Source of the DNA: Paenibacillus sp. MZ04-78.2
GTDB taxonomy: Bacteria; Bacillota; Bacilli; Paenibacillales; NBRC-103111
Reading direction: 5' to 3'
Length of the DNA: 64,000 nucleotides
Assembly: GCF_024213375.1 (NCBI RefSeq)
Contig: NZ_JANAVJ010000022.1
Coordinates: 1-64,000 of the forward strand
Part shown: in pieces, positions 8,604 to 16,708 of the stretch
How the letters are laid out: every line of letters begins with the position of its first letter
How positions within the stretch are numbered: position 1 is the stretch's first letter
The notes under the pieces: generated by a model
Database searches by the model: none
Told to the model about the DNA's origin: nothing
What the model saw: the letters and a program-made list of their open reading frames with translations, nothing else
Made by a program: the position numbers and the translations under genes

Positions 8604-9386
8604 GTGGAAAAAACTGTATTGTCCGCCAACATCGGAAATGGCATCGTGCTCCTAACGTTAAACCGGCCGGAAGCCGCGAATGCGCTATCGATCAAGATGC
8701 TGGAACAATTGCGGGCAGCGGCAGCGGCCTGTAAATTTGACCTTTCCGTTCGCTGTATCGTGGTCACCGGGGCGGGAGAGAAAGCCTTTTGCGCAGGCGC
8801 CGATTTAAAAGAGCGCGCAGGCATGGACATGAGCCAGGTGCGCAGGACGGTTTCATTGATTCGCGAGTGCATCCATGAGTTGGAAGCCTTGCCCCAGCCG
8901 GTCATTGCCGCCGTGAACGGAGCCGCTTTTGGCGGGGGAACGGAATTGGCGTTGGCCTGCGACATTCGGATCGCCTCCGAAACGGCAGCATTCGCCCTTA
9001 CGGAAACTTCGCTTGGGATTATTCCCGGCGCAGGCGGAACGCAAAGGCTGCCGAGGCTGATCGGGAAGGGGCGCGCCAAGGAGCTTATTTTTACCGCAAG
9101 AAAAATCGATGCCCAAGAGGCAAGGGATATCGGGCTGGTAGAGTATGTGACGCCGCCTGAGTCCCTTCTCGATAAAGCGCTGGAAATCGCGGGCCATATT
9201 GTTCGAAATGCTCCTGTCGCCGTGGCGCAGGCCAAGTTCGCCATCGATAAGGGATTAGATGTAGACCTGAGCACCGGGCTTGCGATTGAGCAAAATGCCT
9301 ATGAAGTCACGATTCCGACAAAGGATCGCTTGGAAGGACTGCAAGCGTTCAAAGAGAAGCGTCCCCCTATATTTAAGGGCGAATAA
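8604..9386 (+). CDS. yngF: enoyl-CoA hydratase/isomerase family, probable methylglutaconyl-CoA hydratase
   Basis: The 260-residue crotonase-fold protein has the oxyanion-hole segments AGADLKERAG and AFGGGTELALACDIRIA, and the catalytic-region TETSLGIIPGAGGTQRLPR. In this operon the missing step is hydration of 3-methylglutaconyl-CoA to HMG-CoA, and the protein sits between the HMG-CoA lyase and the carboxyltransferase, as in the B. subtilis yng operon. Translation starts at GTG 8604, three bases after a strong AAGGAGGGGG; a long upstream open frame from 8403 overlaps the lyase gene and has no family similarity. A general short-chain enoyl-CoA hydratase is the alternative reading from sequence alone. 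Confidence 0.88.
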   Translation: MEKTVLSANIGNGIVLLTLNRPEAANALSIKMLEQLRAAAAACKFDLSVRCIVVTGAGEKAFCAGADLKERAGMDMSQVRRTVSLIRECIHELEALPQPVIAAVNGAAFGGGTELALACDIRIASETAAFALTETSLGIIPGAGGTQRLPRLIGKGRAKELIFTARKIDAQEARDIGLVEYVTPPESLLDKALEIAGHIVRNAPVAVAQAKFAIDKGLDVDLSTGLAIEQNAYEVTIPTKDRLEGLQAFKEKRPPIFKGE

Positions 9387-9417
9387 CTAGCATTTTGGAA
9401 AGAAGGAGGAATAGGGG

Positions 9418-10956
9418 ATGACTATAGGAATGAATCCGGAAGAGCTGCAGGAGCGTATTTCACGGGTCCTCAAAGGGGGGGCGCAAAATTATCATCAAAA
9501 GAATACGGAGCAAGGAAAACGATTTGTCCGCGACCGTTTGAAGCTATTGTTTGATCCGGGCTTCGAGCTGGAGGATGCGTTATTTGCCAACTGCGCGGCC
9601 GAAGACCTTCCGGCGGATGGCGTAGTTACGGCGATCGGAAAGATTAACGGGAGAACCGTTTGTGTGATGGCCAACGATTCCACCGTAAAAGCCGGTTCTT
9701 GGGGATCGCGTACGGTAGAGAAGATCATTCGAATCCAAGAGACGGCCGAAAAAATGAGAGTGCCGTTGATTTACCTCGTCGATTCAGCAGGCGCCCGCAT
9801 TACGGACCAGGTCGAGATGTTCCCCGGACGGCGCGGGGCCGGCCGTATTTTTTACAATCAGGTCAAATTGTCGGGTAAAATTCCTCAAATCTGCTTGCTC
9901 TTCGGTCCTTCGGCTGCGGGCGGGGCCTACATACCGGCATTTTGCGATATCGTGATTATGGTGGATGGAAATGCATCCATGTATCTCGGTTCCCCGCGGA
10001 TGGCGGAGATGGTTATCGGAGAAAAGGTTACGCTCGAAGAAATGGGTGGCGCGCGCATGCATTGCTCGGTATCCGGCTGCGGCGATGTGCTGGCCCAAAA
10101 TGAGGAAGAAGCCATCTCGATGGCACGACGCTATCTCGCTTATTTTCCCGCCAATTATGCCGAAAAACCGCCGGTTATAGAAGCAGCGGCGCCGCAATCC
10201 TTTGAGAAATCGTTAGAAGAGATCATCCCGTCCAATCAGAATGCCCCGTTCAATATGTATGACCTGATTGACCGGATTATTGACGAGGGGTCATTCTTTG
10301 AGATCAAGAAGCTGTTTGCCGGCGAACTGATTACGGGATTGGCCCGAATGAACGGAAAACCGCTTGGGATCGTTGCCAATCAGCCGCGGGTGAAGGGAGG
10401 CGTGCTGTTTCACGATTCGGCGGATAAGGCCGCCAGATTTATTACCCTTTGCGACGCGTTTCATATCCCGCTTCTGTTTCTCGCCGACGTCCCCGGCTTT
10501 ATGATCGGCACGAAGGTGGAGCGGGCAGGCATTATCCGCCATGGCGCGAAAATGATTTCGGCCATGTCCGAAGCAAGCGTACCTAAAATCTCGGTAATCG
10601 TCCGCAAAGCCTACGGAGCAGGCCTCTATGCGATGGCCGGTCCTGCGTTTGAACCGGATTGCTGTCTCGCCTTGCCAACGGCTCAAATTGCGGTGATGGG
10701 ACCGGAAGCGGCGGTCAACGCCGTCTATGCCAATAAAATTGCTCAGCTGCCCGAAAACGAGCGAGCGTCTTTTATCGAACAAAAGCGGGAGGAATATAAG
10801 CAGGATATCGATATTTACCGGCTGGCGTCCGAAATGATTATCGACGGGATTATTCCGGCCGATTCGTTACGTGACGAGCTAGTGAATCGATTCGAGGCTT
10901 ATTCGTCCAAGGTGGTCGTCTTCTCTGAGCGGAAGCACCCGGTATACCCGGTTTAA
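9418..10956 (+). CDS. yngE: methylcrotonyl-CoA carboxylase, carboxyltransferase subunit
   Basis: This 512-residue carboxyltransferase moves the carboxyl group from biotin to the acyl-CoA. It has the two crotonase-like halves of the acyl-CoA carboxylase beta family: N-terminal RDRLKLLFDPG and a biotin/acyl-CoA site with LVDSAGARI and FGPSAAGGAYIPAFCD; C-terminal FLADVPGFMIGTKVERAGIIRHGAKM and the glycine-rich KAYGAGLYAMAGPAFEPD. Propionyl-CoA carboxylases look alike, and the leucine neighbours decide the call. A GAAGGAGGAA site lies 8-10 bases before the ATG. It is the last gene of the operon, followed by a terminator. Confidence 0.92.
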   Translation: MTIGMNPEELQERISRVLKGGAQNYHQKNTEQGKRFVRDRLKLLFDPGFELEDALFANCAAEDLPADGVVTAIGKINGRTVCVMANDSTVKAGSWGSRTVEKIIRIQETAEKMRVPLIYLVDSAGARITDQVEMFPGRRGAGRIFYNQVKLSGKIPQICLLFGPSAAGGAYIPAFCDIVIMVDGNASMYLGSPRMAEMVIGEKVTLEEMGGARMHCSVSGCGDVLAQNEEEAISMARRYLAYFPANYAEKPPVIEAAAPQSFEKSLEEIIPSNQNAPFNMYDLIDRIIDEGSFFEIKKLFAGELITGLARMNGKPLGIVANQPRVKGGVLFHDSADKAARFITLCDAFHIPLLFLADVPGFMIGTKVERAGIIRHGAKMISAMSEASVPKISVIVRKAYGAGLYAMAGPAFEPDCCLALPTAQIAVMGPEAAVNAVYANKIAQLPENERASFIEQKREEYKQDIDIYRLASEMIIDGIIPADSLRDELVNRFEAYSSKVVVFSERKHPVYPV

Positions 10957-10972
10957 TTCGCTCGCATTCCCG

Positions 10973-11014
10973 AACAGCACCAGGCGTTTAGCGGCGCGTC
11001 GGTGCTGTTTTTTT
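10973..11014 (+). terminator. terminator of the bkd-liu operon
   Basis: AACAGCACC and GGTGCTGTT pair to a 9-bp stem with a GC-rich loop, followed by seven T. It is placed 17 bp after the last operon gene. Confidence 0.88.
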
Positions 11015-11040
11015 GCGCGAAAGGCATATAATGGTATAAT
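11013..11040 (+). promoter_or_regulatory. sigma-A promoter of the LysR gene
   Basis: TTGCGC at 11013-11018 and TATAAT at 11035-11040 are 16 bp apart, and TG one base before the -10 makes it an extended -10 promoter. It lies immediately after the operon terminator and about 70 bp upstream of the regulator's start. Confidence 0.7.
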
Positions 11041-11109
11041 CTTAAGATAAAGGAATTGGTTTGGATACCGCTTTGCCTATAGGGGAAGAAGGAGGCAGAT
11101 CCGGATCAG

Positions 11110-12003
11110 ATGGATATTAGACAGCTTCAATATTTTGCAGAAGTCGCCAAGCATAAAAATTTTACAAAAGCTTCGCAGGTGCTGTTTGTTTCTCAGCCAT
11201 CGATCAGCAAGATGATCAAGACCCTCGAAGACGAATTGGGTGTTACGCTGCTTGACCGTTCAGAGAGGGAGGTTGTGCTCACGGATGCGGGTAAGCTGGT
11301 TAACGAGAAGGCATTGCAAGTTTTGCAACTGCTGGAGGAGTTATCGTCTTCTGTTAATGAGCTGGTTCAAGTACAAAGAGGAACCGTAAAAATGGGAATT
11401 ATGCCTAGCATCAGCGCATTGCTTTTCCCGAAAATCATTGCCGGATTCAAGGAGGGATATCCCGGGATTGAGATTCAAATGGTAGAATACAGCGCGAAAC
11501 AGGTAGAGACGCAGATGGAGCAAGGAAATATTGATTTTGGAGTCACGGTGCTGCCGGTGAACACGCGGCGGTATGAAACCGTTTCCTTGTTAGCTGAAGA
11601 GCTGGTCATCATTGTAAGCCGTCAGCACTGGCTGGCCGGAAGAACGTCCGTCAATTTAGCCGAATTAAAGCATGAACCGTTTATTCTGTTCACCGAGGAA
11701 TTCGCCCTTCATGACGTCGTTCGGCAAGCATGCCTGCAAGCCGGGTTCAAGCCTGAGGTGGCTCATATGACCTCCCTGTGGGATTTCTGCTGCGAGATGG
11801 TGGCGTCTCAACTAGGAATTTCATTGATCCCCCGATCGATGGCGAGCCGTTTGCATCATCTTGCCGTTCATCCCGTTTCGATTTCCCACCCGCAGATGGC
11901 TTGGGAGCTGGCGCTTATTTATCCCCGGGATAAATACCTTTCTTATGCCGCCCGGGAGTTTATTACCTATATTCAGGCCAATCCGCCGAATCAACCGGGA
12001 TGA
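11110..12003 (+). CDS. LysR-family transcriptional regulator
   Basis: The 297-residue protein has the N-terminal LysR winged helix-turn-helix (MDIRQLQYFAEVAKHKNFTKAS, then SQPSISKMIKTLEDELGVTLLDR) and a periplasmic-binding-like effector domain from about residue 90. The family acts as tetrameric activators or repressors, usually next to the genes they control and responding to a small molecule. Here the gene points the same way as the preceding leucine operon and has its own promoter, so the target cannot be read from the layout: no divergent partner exists. It resembles the CidR/YwbI-type regulators in overall pattern, but this is a weak impression. The AGGAGG site is about 14 bases before the ATG, longer than usual. 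Confidence 0.9.
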   Translation: MDIRQLQYFAEVAKHKNFTKASQVLFVSQPSISKMIKTLEDELGVTLLDRSEREVVLTDAGKLVNEKALQVLQLLEELSSSVNELVQVQRGTVKMGIMPSISALLFPKIIAGFKEGYPGIEIQMVEYSAKQVETQMEQGNIDFGVTVLPVNTRRYETVSLLAEELVIIVSRQHWLAGRTSVNLAELKHEPFILFTEEFALHDVVRQACLQAGFKPEVAHMTSLWDFCCEMVASQLGISLIPRSMASRLHHLAVHPVSISHPQMAWELALIYPRDKYLSYAAREFITYIQANPPNQPG

Positions 12004-12031
12004 TGAACAGCGGCTGCCCGCAGGCCGTTGT

Positions 12032-12133
12032 GCCGGACTATTGGAGTCCAGACGTTACGGTCAGTGGACCTATTATCGAAGAAATGAACAACTGCTGTGG
12101 GAATTTACGGAATATATGCGGGATGAATTGTAG
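12032..12133 (+). pseudogene. arsR-family remnant (C-terminal tail)
   Basis: One frame encodes AGLLESRRYGQWTYYRRNE followed by LLWEFTEYMRDEL and a stop. This matches the end of ArsR-family repressors, where a GLV-x-SRR-x-G-x-W-x-YYR-x-N wing motif is followed by an amphipathic dimerisation helix. No start or DNA-recognition helix precedes it; the frame runs back into the LysR gene. It therefore appears to be the residue of an older arsR copy just upstream of the intact one. Confidence 0.6.
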
Positions 12134-12196
12134 GCACGCCTGTTCACTCAGGCACTGCCTTTTTATTTTTTGGAGTTATATATCTGGATTTCCATA

Positions 12197-12236
12197 TTGA
12201 CTTTTCCTTATATACATATAACAATATGGTTATATG
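12197..12236 (+). promoter_or_regulatory. ars promoter with palindromic ArsR operator
   Basis: A -35 hexamer TTGACT (12197-12202) is followed by a perfect inverted repeat CATATAAC-N6-GTTATATG (12215-12236) that covers the -10 region. AT-rich repeats of this form overlapping the promoter are typical operators of ArsR repressors. It lies 30 bp upstream of the arsR start. Confidence 0.75.
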
Positions 12237-12265
12237 GTTTTTGATGTGAGGTGATTTAAGAGACA

Positions 12266-12589
12266 ATGGAATTTGAAAAGTTAGCGGATATTCTGAAAGC
12301 TCTTGCCGATCCGACAAGGCTGAAAATCCTTTCTTTGCTCCGTACTCGCGATTGCTGCGTGTGCGAGCTTGTTCCCATCTTTAACATTTCCCAACCAGCC
12401 ATTTCTAAACATGTAAGCCGTCTGAAAACGGCTGAACTGGTCCGCGAAACGCGAAAGGGGCAATGGGTGTTCTATTCGATCAACGAGAAACGATTAGACG
12501 AAATTGGGTATGCCTTGTCCAATCTGCCCGATCTGTCCGAGGAGCTGCGGAAATTGGAGCAACAAGGACTGACGGTTACTTGCGAGTAA
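12266..12589 (+). CDS. arsR: ArsR-family arsenic-responsive repressor
   Basis: The 107-residue winged-helix repressor has the metal-responsive DNA-binding helix motif DCCVCEL (residues 29-35, related to the ELCVCDL site of arsenite sensors), the recognition helix [14 protein letters not shown], and the wing GQWVFYSIN. Binding of arsenite or antimonite to the cysteines releases DNA. It would bind the palindrome at 12215-12236 and control itself and the downstream transporter, whose start follows by 16 bp. The GAGGTG site lies somewhat far (about 13 bases) from the ATG. This is the only apparently intact gene of the ars locus. Confidence 0.92.
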   Translation: MEFEKLADILKALADPTRLKILSLLRTRDCCVCELVPIFNISQPAISKHVSRLKTAELVRETRKGQWVFYSINEKRLDEIGYALSNLPDLSEELRKLEQQGLTVTCE

Positions 12590-12605
12590 AGGGGGTTTAC
12601 AGCAG

Positions 12606-13660
12606 GTGAGCAAGCAAGAGAAAAAGCGGCTTTCTTTTCTGGACCGCTATTTGACGTTATGGATTTTTGTTGCGATGGCGTTAGGGATTGGCCTCGGTTA
12701 CGTATTTCCTAACTTTGTCGCCGGTTTGAATGAATTTCAAGTCGGAACCACTTCGATCCCGATTGCGCTTGGCCTTATTTTAATGATGTATCCGCCACTG
12801 GCGAAGGTACGATACGAAGAAATCGGCCGTGTCTTCCGAAATGGAAAGGTGTTAACCATTTCATTGATTCAAAATTGGCTCATCGGCCCGATCTTAATGT
12901 TTTTCTTGGCGATTATTTTTCTCCAAGGCTATCCCGAATACATGGTCGGCCTTATTATGATCGGTTTAGCCCGTTGTATTGCCATGGTCATCGTTTGGAA
13001 CGATTTGTGCAGAGGGGATGCCGAGTACGCGGCGGGACTCGTTGCTTTCAACTCGATCTTCCAAGTTTTGTTTTACTCCGTCTACACCTATGTCTTTGTC
13101 ACGATTTTCCGGGATGGTTTGGCTTGGAAGGCGTCGTTGTTGATATTACGATGGCCGAAGTCGCCAAGAGCGTGTTTATTTATTTAGGTATACCGTTTCT
13201 GGCCGGGATGATTACGCGTTATTCGCTTGTAAAAGCAAAAGGGCGTTCATGGTACGAAACAGTCTTTATTCCGAAAATCAGTCCTATTACACTCATCGCA
13301 TTACTGTTTACGATTATCATCATGTTCTCGCTGAAAGGCGAAATGATCATCCAATTGCCTTTGGATGTCGTGAGGATCGCGATTCCGCTCTTGATTTACT
13401 TTGTCGTCATGTTCCTGATTTCGTTTTTCATGGGCAAAAAAACCGGAGCTGATTACCCGGTGACTTCTACACTGGCATTTACCGCCTCCGGGAATAACTT
13501 CGAACTGGCGATCGCTGTTGCCGTTGGGGTGTTTGGCATTCATTCCGGCGCAGCATTTGCGGCCGTGATCGGGCCTCTTGTGGAAGTCCCCGTGATGATT
13601 GCCTTGGTCAACGTCGCTCTCCGATTTCAGCGAAAGTATTTTTCAAAGGAAGCATCCTAA
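12606..13660 (+). pseudogene. acr3: ACR3-type arsenite efflux transporter, frameshifted
   Basis: Two overlapping frames together give a complete ACR3 permease of about 350 residues with ten membrane segments. The first (12606 to about 13110) has the conserved [13 protein letters not shown] with the essential cysteine of helix 4. The second (about 13107-13660) has [30 protein letters not shown], then [20 protein letters not shown] and the GPLVEVPVM end. The shift lies at the T-run 13105-13108: one missing base there restores the family sequence ([11 protein letters not shown]). It is either a real inactivating mutation or a homopolymer sequencing error. Translation starts at GTG 12606 behind AAAGGGGG. 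In an intact state the protein would expel arsenite using the proton gradient. Confidence 0.85.
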
Positions 13661-13680
13661 CATAAACAGGAGGACTCAGC

Positions 13681-13779
13681 AAGGCCACCGGCACCGAGGA
13701 AGAAATCATGAGCCAATTTCGAGTGGTCCGGGATGCCGTTAAGTCCCGTATCGAAAAGTTTCTAGCCGAATGTCAGTAA
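13681..13779 (+). pseudogene. arsC: arsenate reductase (ArsC) C-terminal remnant
   Basis: The 32 codons KATGTEEEIMSQFRVVRDAV to the stop correspond to the C-terminal helix of thioredoxin-coupled arsenate reductases (low-molecular-weight phosphatase fold), where a GTEEE-x6-FR-x-VRD-x-I pattern ends the protein. The catalytic CX5R loop and the first about 100 residues are missing. An AGGAGGA ribosome binding site just before it (13668-13674) suggests that the 5' leader and the 3' end were joined by an internal deletion. It is the third gene of a typical arsR-acr3-arsC operon. Confidence 0.65.
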
Positions 13780-13792
13780 AAAATACAGAATA

Positions 13793-13822
13793 AAGCGTGC
13801 CGCGTTATAGCACGCTTTTTTC
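13793..13822 (+). terminator. terminator of the ars locus
   Basis: AAGCGTGC pairs with GCACGCTT (8 bp, loop of nine) and is followed by six T. It lies 14 bp after the arsC remnant. Confidence 0.88.
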
Positions 13823-14263
13823 ACGATCTAGGTGTGCTTCCTAAACCAAACGTTTGGATGACAAGTCATTCGGTACATCGCCACGTTTACGGCCGGAGAA
13901 GGCAAAGGCTACTATGACGAGTGATGCCGCGTTTACTTAACCGTCAATTTTTTCACGGATACCATTTTTCATGAGATCGTCTCTTTCTTGAATCGGTTTG
14001 GTGGTACAAACGATTCCACAGAAAAGTCGATCTTTTTTCTACCATTTGCGTTCCAAACAACTTGTGATATTGATCACATACCACACATCGGCTACTGAAA
14101 CAATGACCCGATGGAGTGTTTTTTGCGTTTTTCACCGAGTTTTCGGAAAGTTTTAATTTTTTTTTGAAAGGAGAAGCTTTCGTGAAAATTTGAGTCAATG
14201 CTTCGTTATAATTACTTTTACATTCTGATACGAATGAACAGGTTTGAAAGGAGATAGTCTGGC
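13823..14263 (+). other. leader and regulatory region of the cyd operon
   Basis: There is no gene in this 440-bp stretch. It holds the FNR/CRP-type palindrome described separately, a TATAAT at 14207-14212 without a good -35 partner, two T-rich tracts (14120-14165), and a GAAAGGAG sequence near 14166 with no reading frame behind it. A short open piece around 13875-13923 encoding a 16-residue tail ending in GEGKGYYDE and a stop may be another gene remnant, but I cannot assign it. Confidence 0.5.
14063..14078. promoter_or_regulatory. FNR/CRP-type palindrome upstream of cydA
   Basis: TGTGAT-ATTG-ATCACA is a perfect inverted repeat and fits the TGTGA-N6-TCACA consensus of Bacillus FNR and the wider CRP family exactly. 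Placed about 185 bp before cydA, it suggests oxygen- or redox-dependent control of the bd oxidase. No Rex-type site (TTGTGAA-N6-TTCACAA) was found. Confidence 0.7.
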
Positions 14264-15628
14264 ATGGATCTAGATACGGTGCTGTGGAGCAGATGGTTAA
14301 CGGGGCTGACCTTGACATTTCATGTTATTTTTGCCACGGTTGGCGTTGGTGTTCCGTTAATGATTGCAATTGCCGAATTCGTCGGTATACGCAAGAAGGA
14401 CCCCCATTACATGCTCATGGCCAAAAGATGGACGCGAGGATTTATCATTTCCGTGGCAGTGGGCGTGGTGACCGGAACGGCGATTGCCTTGCAGCTAGCG
14501 TTGGTTTGGCCGAACTTTATGCAATTGGCAGGAAATGTGATCGCCCTTCCGTTATTTATGGAGGTTTTTGCGTTCTTTTTTGAGGCCATCTTCTTGGGGA
14601 TTTATTTGTACACGTGGGACCGGTTCCGCAATCCGTATATCCATTGGCTGCTGACGTTACCGATTGTTGCCGGGGCAAGCATGTCCGCTTTTTTTATTAC
14701 GACAGTGAACGGATTTATGAATCAGCCCGGAGGCTTTGTCATGGAAGATGGCCACTTTACGGCAGTGAATCCGTTGCAAGCGATGTTTAATACGGCGACG
14801 CCCTCAAAAGTATTCCATATCCTATCCTCGGCCTATTTGACGGGGGCAGCCTTGCTGGCGGGAATCGCTGCCTACGTTATTCTAAGAAAAGGGGCATCGA
14901 CGTATTACAAGAAAGCATTGAAGCTCATGATGGGAGTTGTTCTCGTCTTCAGCTTGCTGACAACCATCGCCGGTGATATATCGGCTAAGTTTTTGGCGGA
15001 GCATCAACCGGAGAAGCTGGCGGCCGCAGAATGGCATTTTAAAACGGAAAGCGGAGCGGATTTGATTTTATTGGGGTGGCTAAACGCCGAACAGAAAGTA
15101 ATGGGAGCGATTCACCTTCCGAAGGTTCTCAGCTTCCTGGCCTTTGGGGACTTTGATGCCGAGGTAAAGGGGCTGGAGGAGTTTCCCCTTGATGAACGCC
15201 CGCCGCTCCTTGTGCACTATTTGTTCGATTTGATGGCCGGGACCGGCTTTGTTATTTTGGTCGTTGCGCTCCTGTATTTCCTGTTTTTGTTCTGGAAGAA
15301 ACGCAATGAGCTCAACAAGTGGCTGCTTCGGGCGATTGTTTTTAGTGCGCCGCTGGCGTTTTTGGGCGTTGAACTGGGCTGGTTTTATGCGGAAGTCGGG
15401 CGGCAGCCGTGGATGATCCGCGGATATATGCGAGTAGAGGAAGCAGCGACTTCATCGCCGAATGTGAGGATTCTCTTTTTTCTCTTCCTTCTTTTGTATA
15501 TTGTACTGGGGATCATGTGTGTCTTTGTACTCAGGCGCTTGTTCCGCGATAAACCGGCAGAAATTGAGCTGGAACCGTTTGTGAAAAAGAATCATGTTCA
15601 GTCCATGGAAAAGGGTGATCCGGTATGA
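14264..15628 (+). CDS. cydA: cytochrome bd ubiquinol oxidase subunit I
   Basis: Subunit I binds the haems b558, b595 and d and oxidises quinol while reducing oxygen to water. The 454-residue membrane protein has the N-terminal haem-ligand His20 (LTLTFHVIFA), the conserved ALQLALVWPNFM and GVELGWFYAEVGRQPW segments (the latter near the quinol and haem b558 region), and about nine hydrophobic helices. The quinol loop is short, as in Gram-positive enzymes. AAAGGAG lies 12 bases before the ATG. The gene overlaps cydB by four bases (ATGA) and is followed by the CydDC exporter genes. Small details of both subunits recall the second bd-type oxidase of Bacillus (YthAB), so the exact subclass is open. 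Confidence 0.94.
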   Translation: MDLDTVLWSRWLTGLTLTFHVIFATVGVGVPLMIAIAEFVGIRKKDPHYMLMAKRWTRGFIISVAVGVVTGTAIALQLALVWPNFMQLAGNVIALPLFMEVFAFFFEAIFLGIYLYTWDRFRNPYIHWLLTLPIVAGASMSAFFITTVNGFMNQPGGFVMEDGHFTAVNPLQAMFNTATPSKVFHILSSAYLTGAALLAGIAAYVILRKGASTYYKKALKLMMGVVLVFSLLTTIAGDISAKFLAEHQPEKLAAAEWHFKTESGADLILLGWLNAEQKVMGAIHLPKVLSFLAFGDFDAEVKGLEEFPLDERPPLLVHYLFDLMAGTGFVILVVALLYFLFLFWKKRNELNKWLLRAIVFSAPLAFLGVELGWFYAEVGRQPWMIRGYMRVEEAATSSPNVRILFFLFLLLYIVLGIMCVFVLRRLFRDKPAEIELEPFVKKNHVQSMEKGDPV

Positions 15629-16641
15629 TCAGTTACGAGTTGATAGGCATCACCGTGCTTTGGCTGTTTTTGTACGGCTATTTAATTGTGGCCTCCATTG
15701 ATTACGGCGCCGGTTTTATTGCCTTCTATGCCCGTCTGACGAAACAGGACCACCTTATCAATCGTTTGATATCCCGTTATTTATCGCCGGTCTGGGAGAT
15801 TACCAATGTGTTTCTTGTCTTTTTCTTCGTCGGGATCATCGGTTTTTTCCCCGACACGGCCTATTATTATGGCTCTGCGCTGCTTGTACCGGGAAGCATC
15901 GCCATTATTTTGCTGGCCATTCGCGGCTCGTTTTACGCGTTTGAAAATTACGGCTCCAAAGAAAACATCGTGTATCTGTTCTTATACGGGGCAACGGGTT
16001 TACTCATTCCGGCTTCTTTGTCGGTAGCCCTGACGCTTTCCGAAGGCGGTTTTATTGTGGAGCAAGGCGGAGCGGTTTCTCTGGAATATTGGACGCTGAT
16101 GTCAAGCCCGTTGTCGTGGAGCATCGTCGCCTTGGCCATCGTATCGGTGCTGTTCATCAGCGGTTCGTTCCTGGCCTTCTACGCTTCCCGGGCGAACGAT
16201 CAGTCAGCACTCAAGCTGACGCGGACCTATGCCCTTTTTTGGGGGACGCCAACGATTATCGCCGCTCTTACGGCATTTATTTATCTCAGTCAACACAATG
16301 AGCGGCATTTTCAAAACATGATGGATTTATGGTGGCTGCTGGCGCTTTCCGTTGGATTTTTTATGATCGCCTTGTGGCTGCTGTACAACGGGCGTCGCTA
16401 CGGGCTGGCCTTTATTTGTGTGATGCTGCAATTTTTCTGTGCCTTTTTTGCCTACGGTATAGGGCAATATCCTTATATTCTGGAGCCGTACATTACCATT
16501 CAAAGCGGCGCCACGCATGAGTCGATGGGCCTTGCGCTTGTGGTTGCCTTTATCGGCGGCCTGTGCCTGCTGATTCCGTCCCTTATTCTGGTCTTCAGGC
16601 TATTCCTGTTTGATGCGGATTATGTCAAAGGCAAAAAATAA
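15625..16641 (+). CDS. cydB: cytochrome bd ubiquinol oxidase subunit II
   Basis: This 338-residue protein is the non-catalytic partner of CydA, with eight to nine hydrophobic helices and no haem of its own in most members. The N-terminal segment ending in SIDYGAGFIAFYARL matches the family's characteristic D-x-G-x-G at the end of the first helix, and PVWEITNVFLVFFF follows in helix 2, as in CydB. The start codon overlaps the cydA stop (ATGA), so translation is probably coupled. The sequence is nearer to the YthB/CIO-like branch of Firmicutes than to E. coli CydB in length and style; this is an impression by eye. Confidence 0.92.
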   Translation: MISYELIGITVLWLFLYGYLIVASIDYGAGFIAFYARLTKQDHLINRLISRYLSPVWEITNVFLVFFFVGIIGFFPDTAYYYGSALLVPGSIAIILLAIRGSFYAFENYGSKENIVYLFLYGATGLLIPASLSVALTLSEGGFIVEQGGAVSLEYWTLMSSPLSWSIVALAIVSVLFISGSFLAFYASRANDQSALKLTRTYALFWGTPTIIAALTAFIYLSQHNERHFQNMMDLWWLLALSVGFFMIALWLLYNGRRYGLAFICVMLQFFCAFFAYGIGQYPYILEPYITIQSGATHESMGLALVVAFIGGLCLLIPSLILVFRLFLFDADYVKGKK

Positions 16642-16708
16642 GCGGGTATGTGCATGAATGCATGTTGAGAGTAGCTTACAGGCGTTTGGTTAAAGGAGGG
16701 GAGCCTGC

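Noticed and set aside
8585-9274. 229-codon minus-strand frame opposite the enoyl-CoA hydratase
   Set aside because: Shadow frame; the plus strand has the complete crotonase motifs and a strong ribosome binding site.
14166-14190. Mini reading frame GTG-AAA-ATT-TGA after a GAAAGGAG site in the cyd leader
   Set aside because: Three codons only; nothing shows translation, and such chance arrangements are common in AT-rich leaders.
14180-14200. Possible Rex site in the cyd leader
   Set aside because: Only one half resembles the GTGAA core; the second half does not match.
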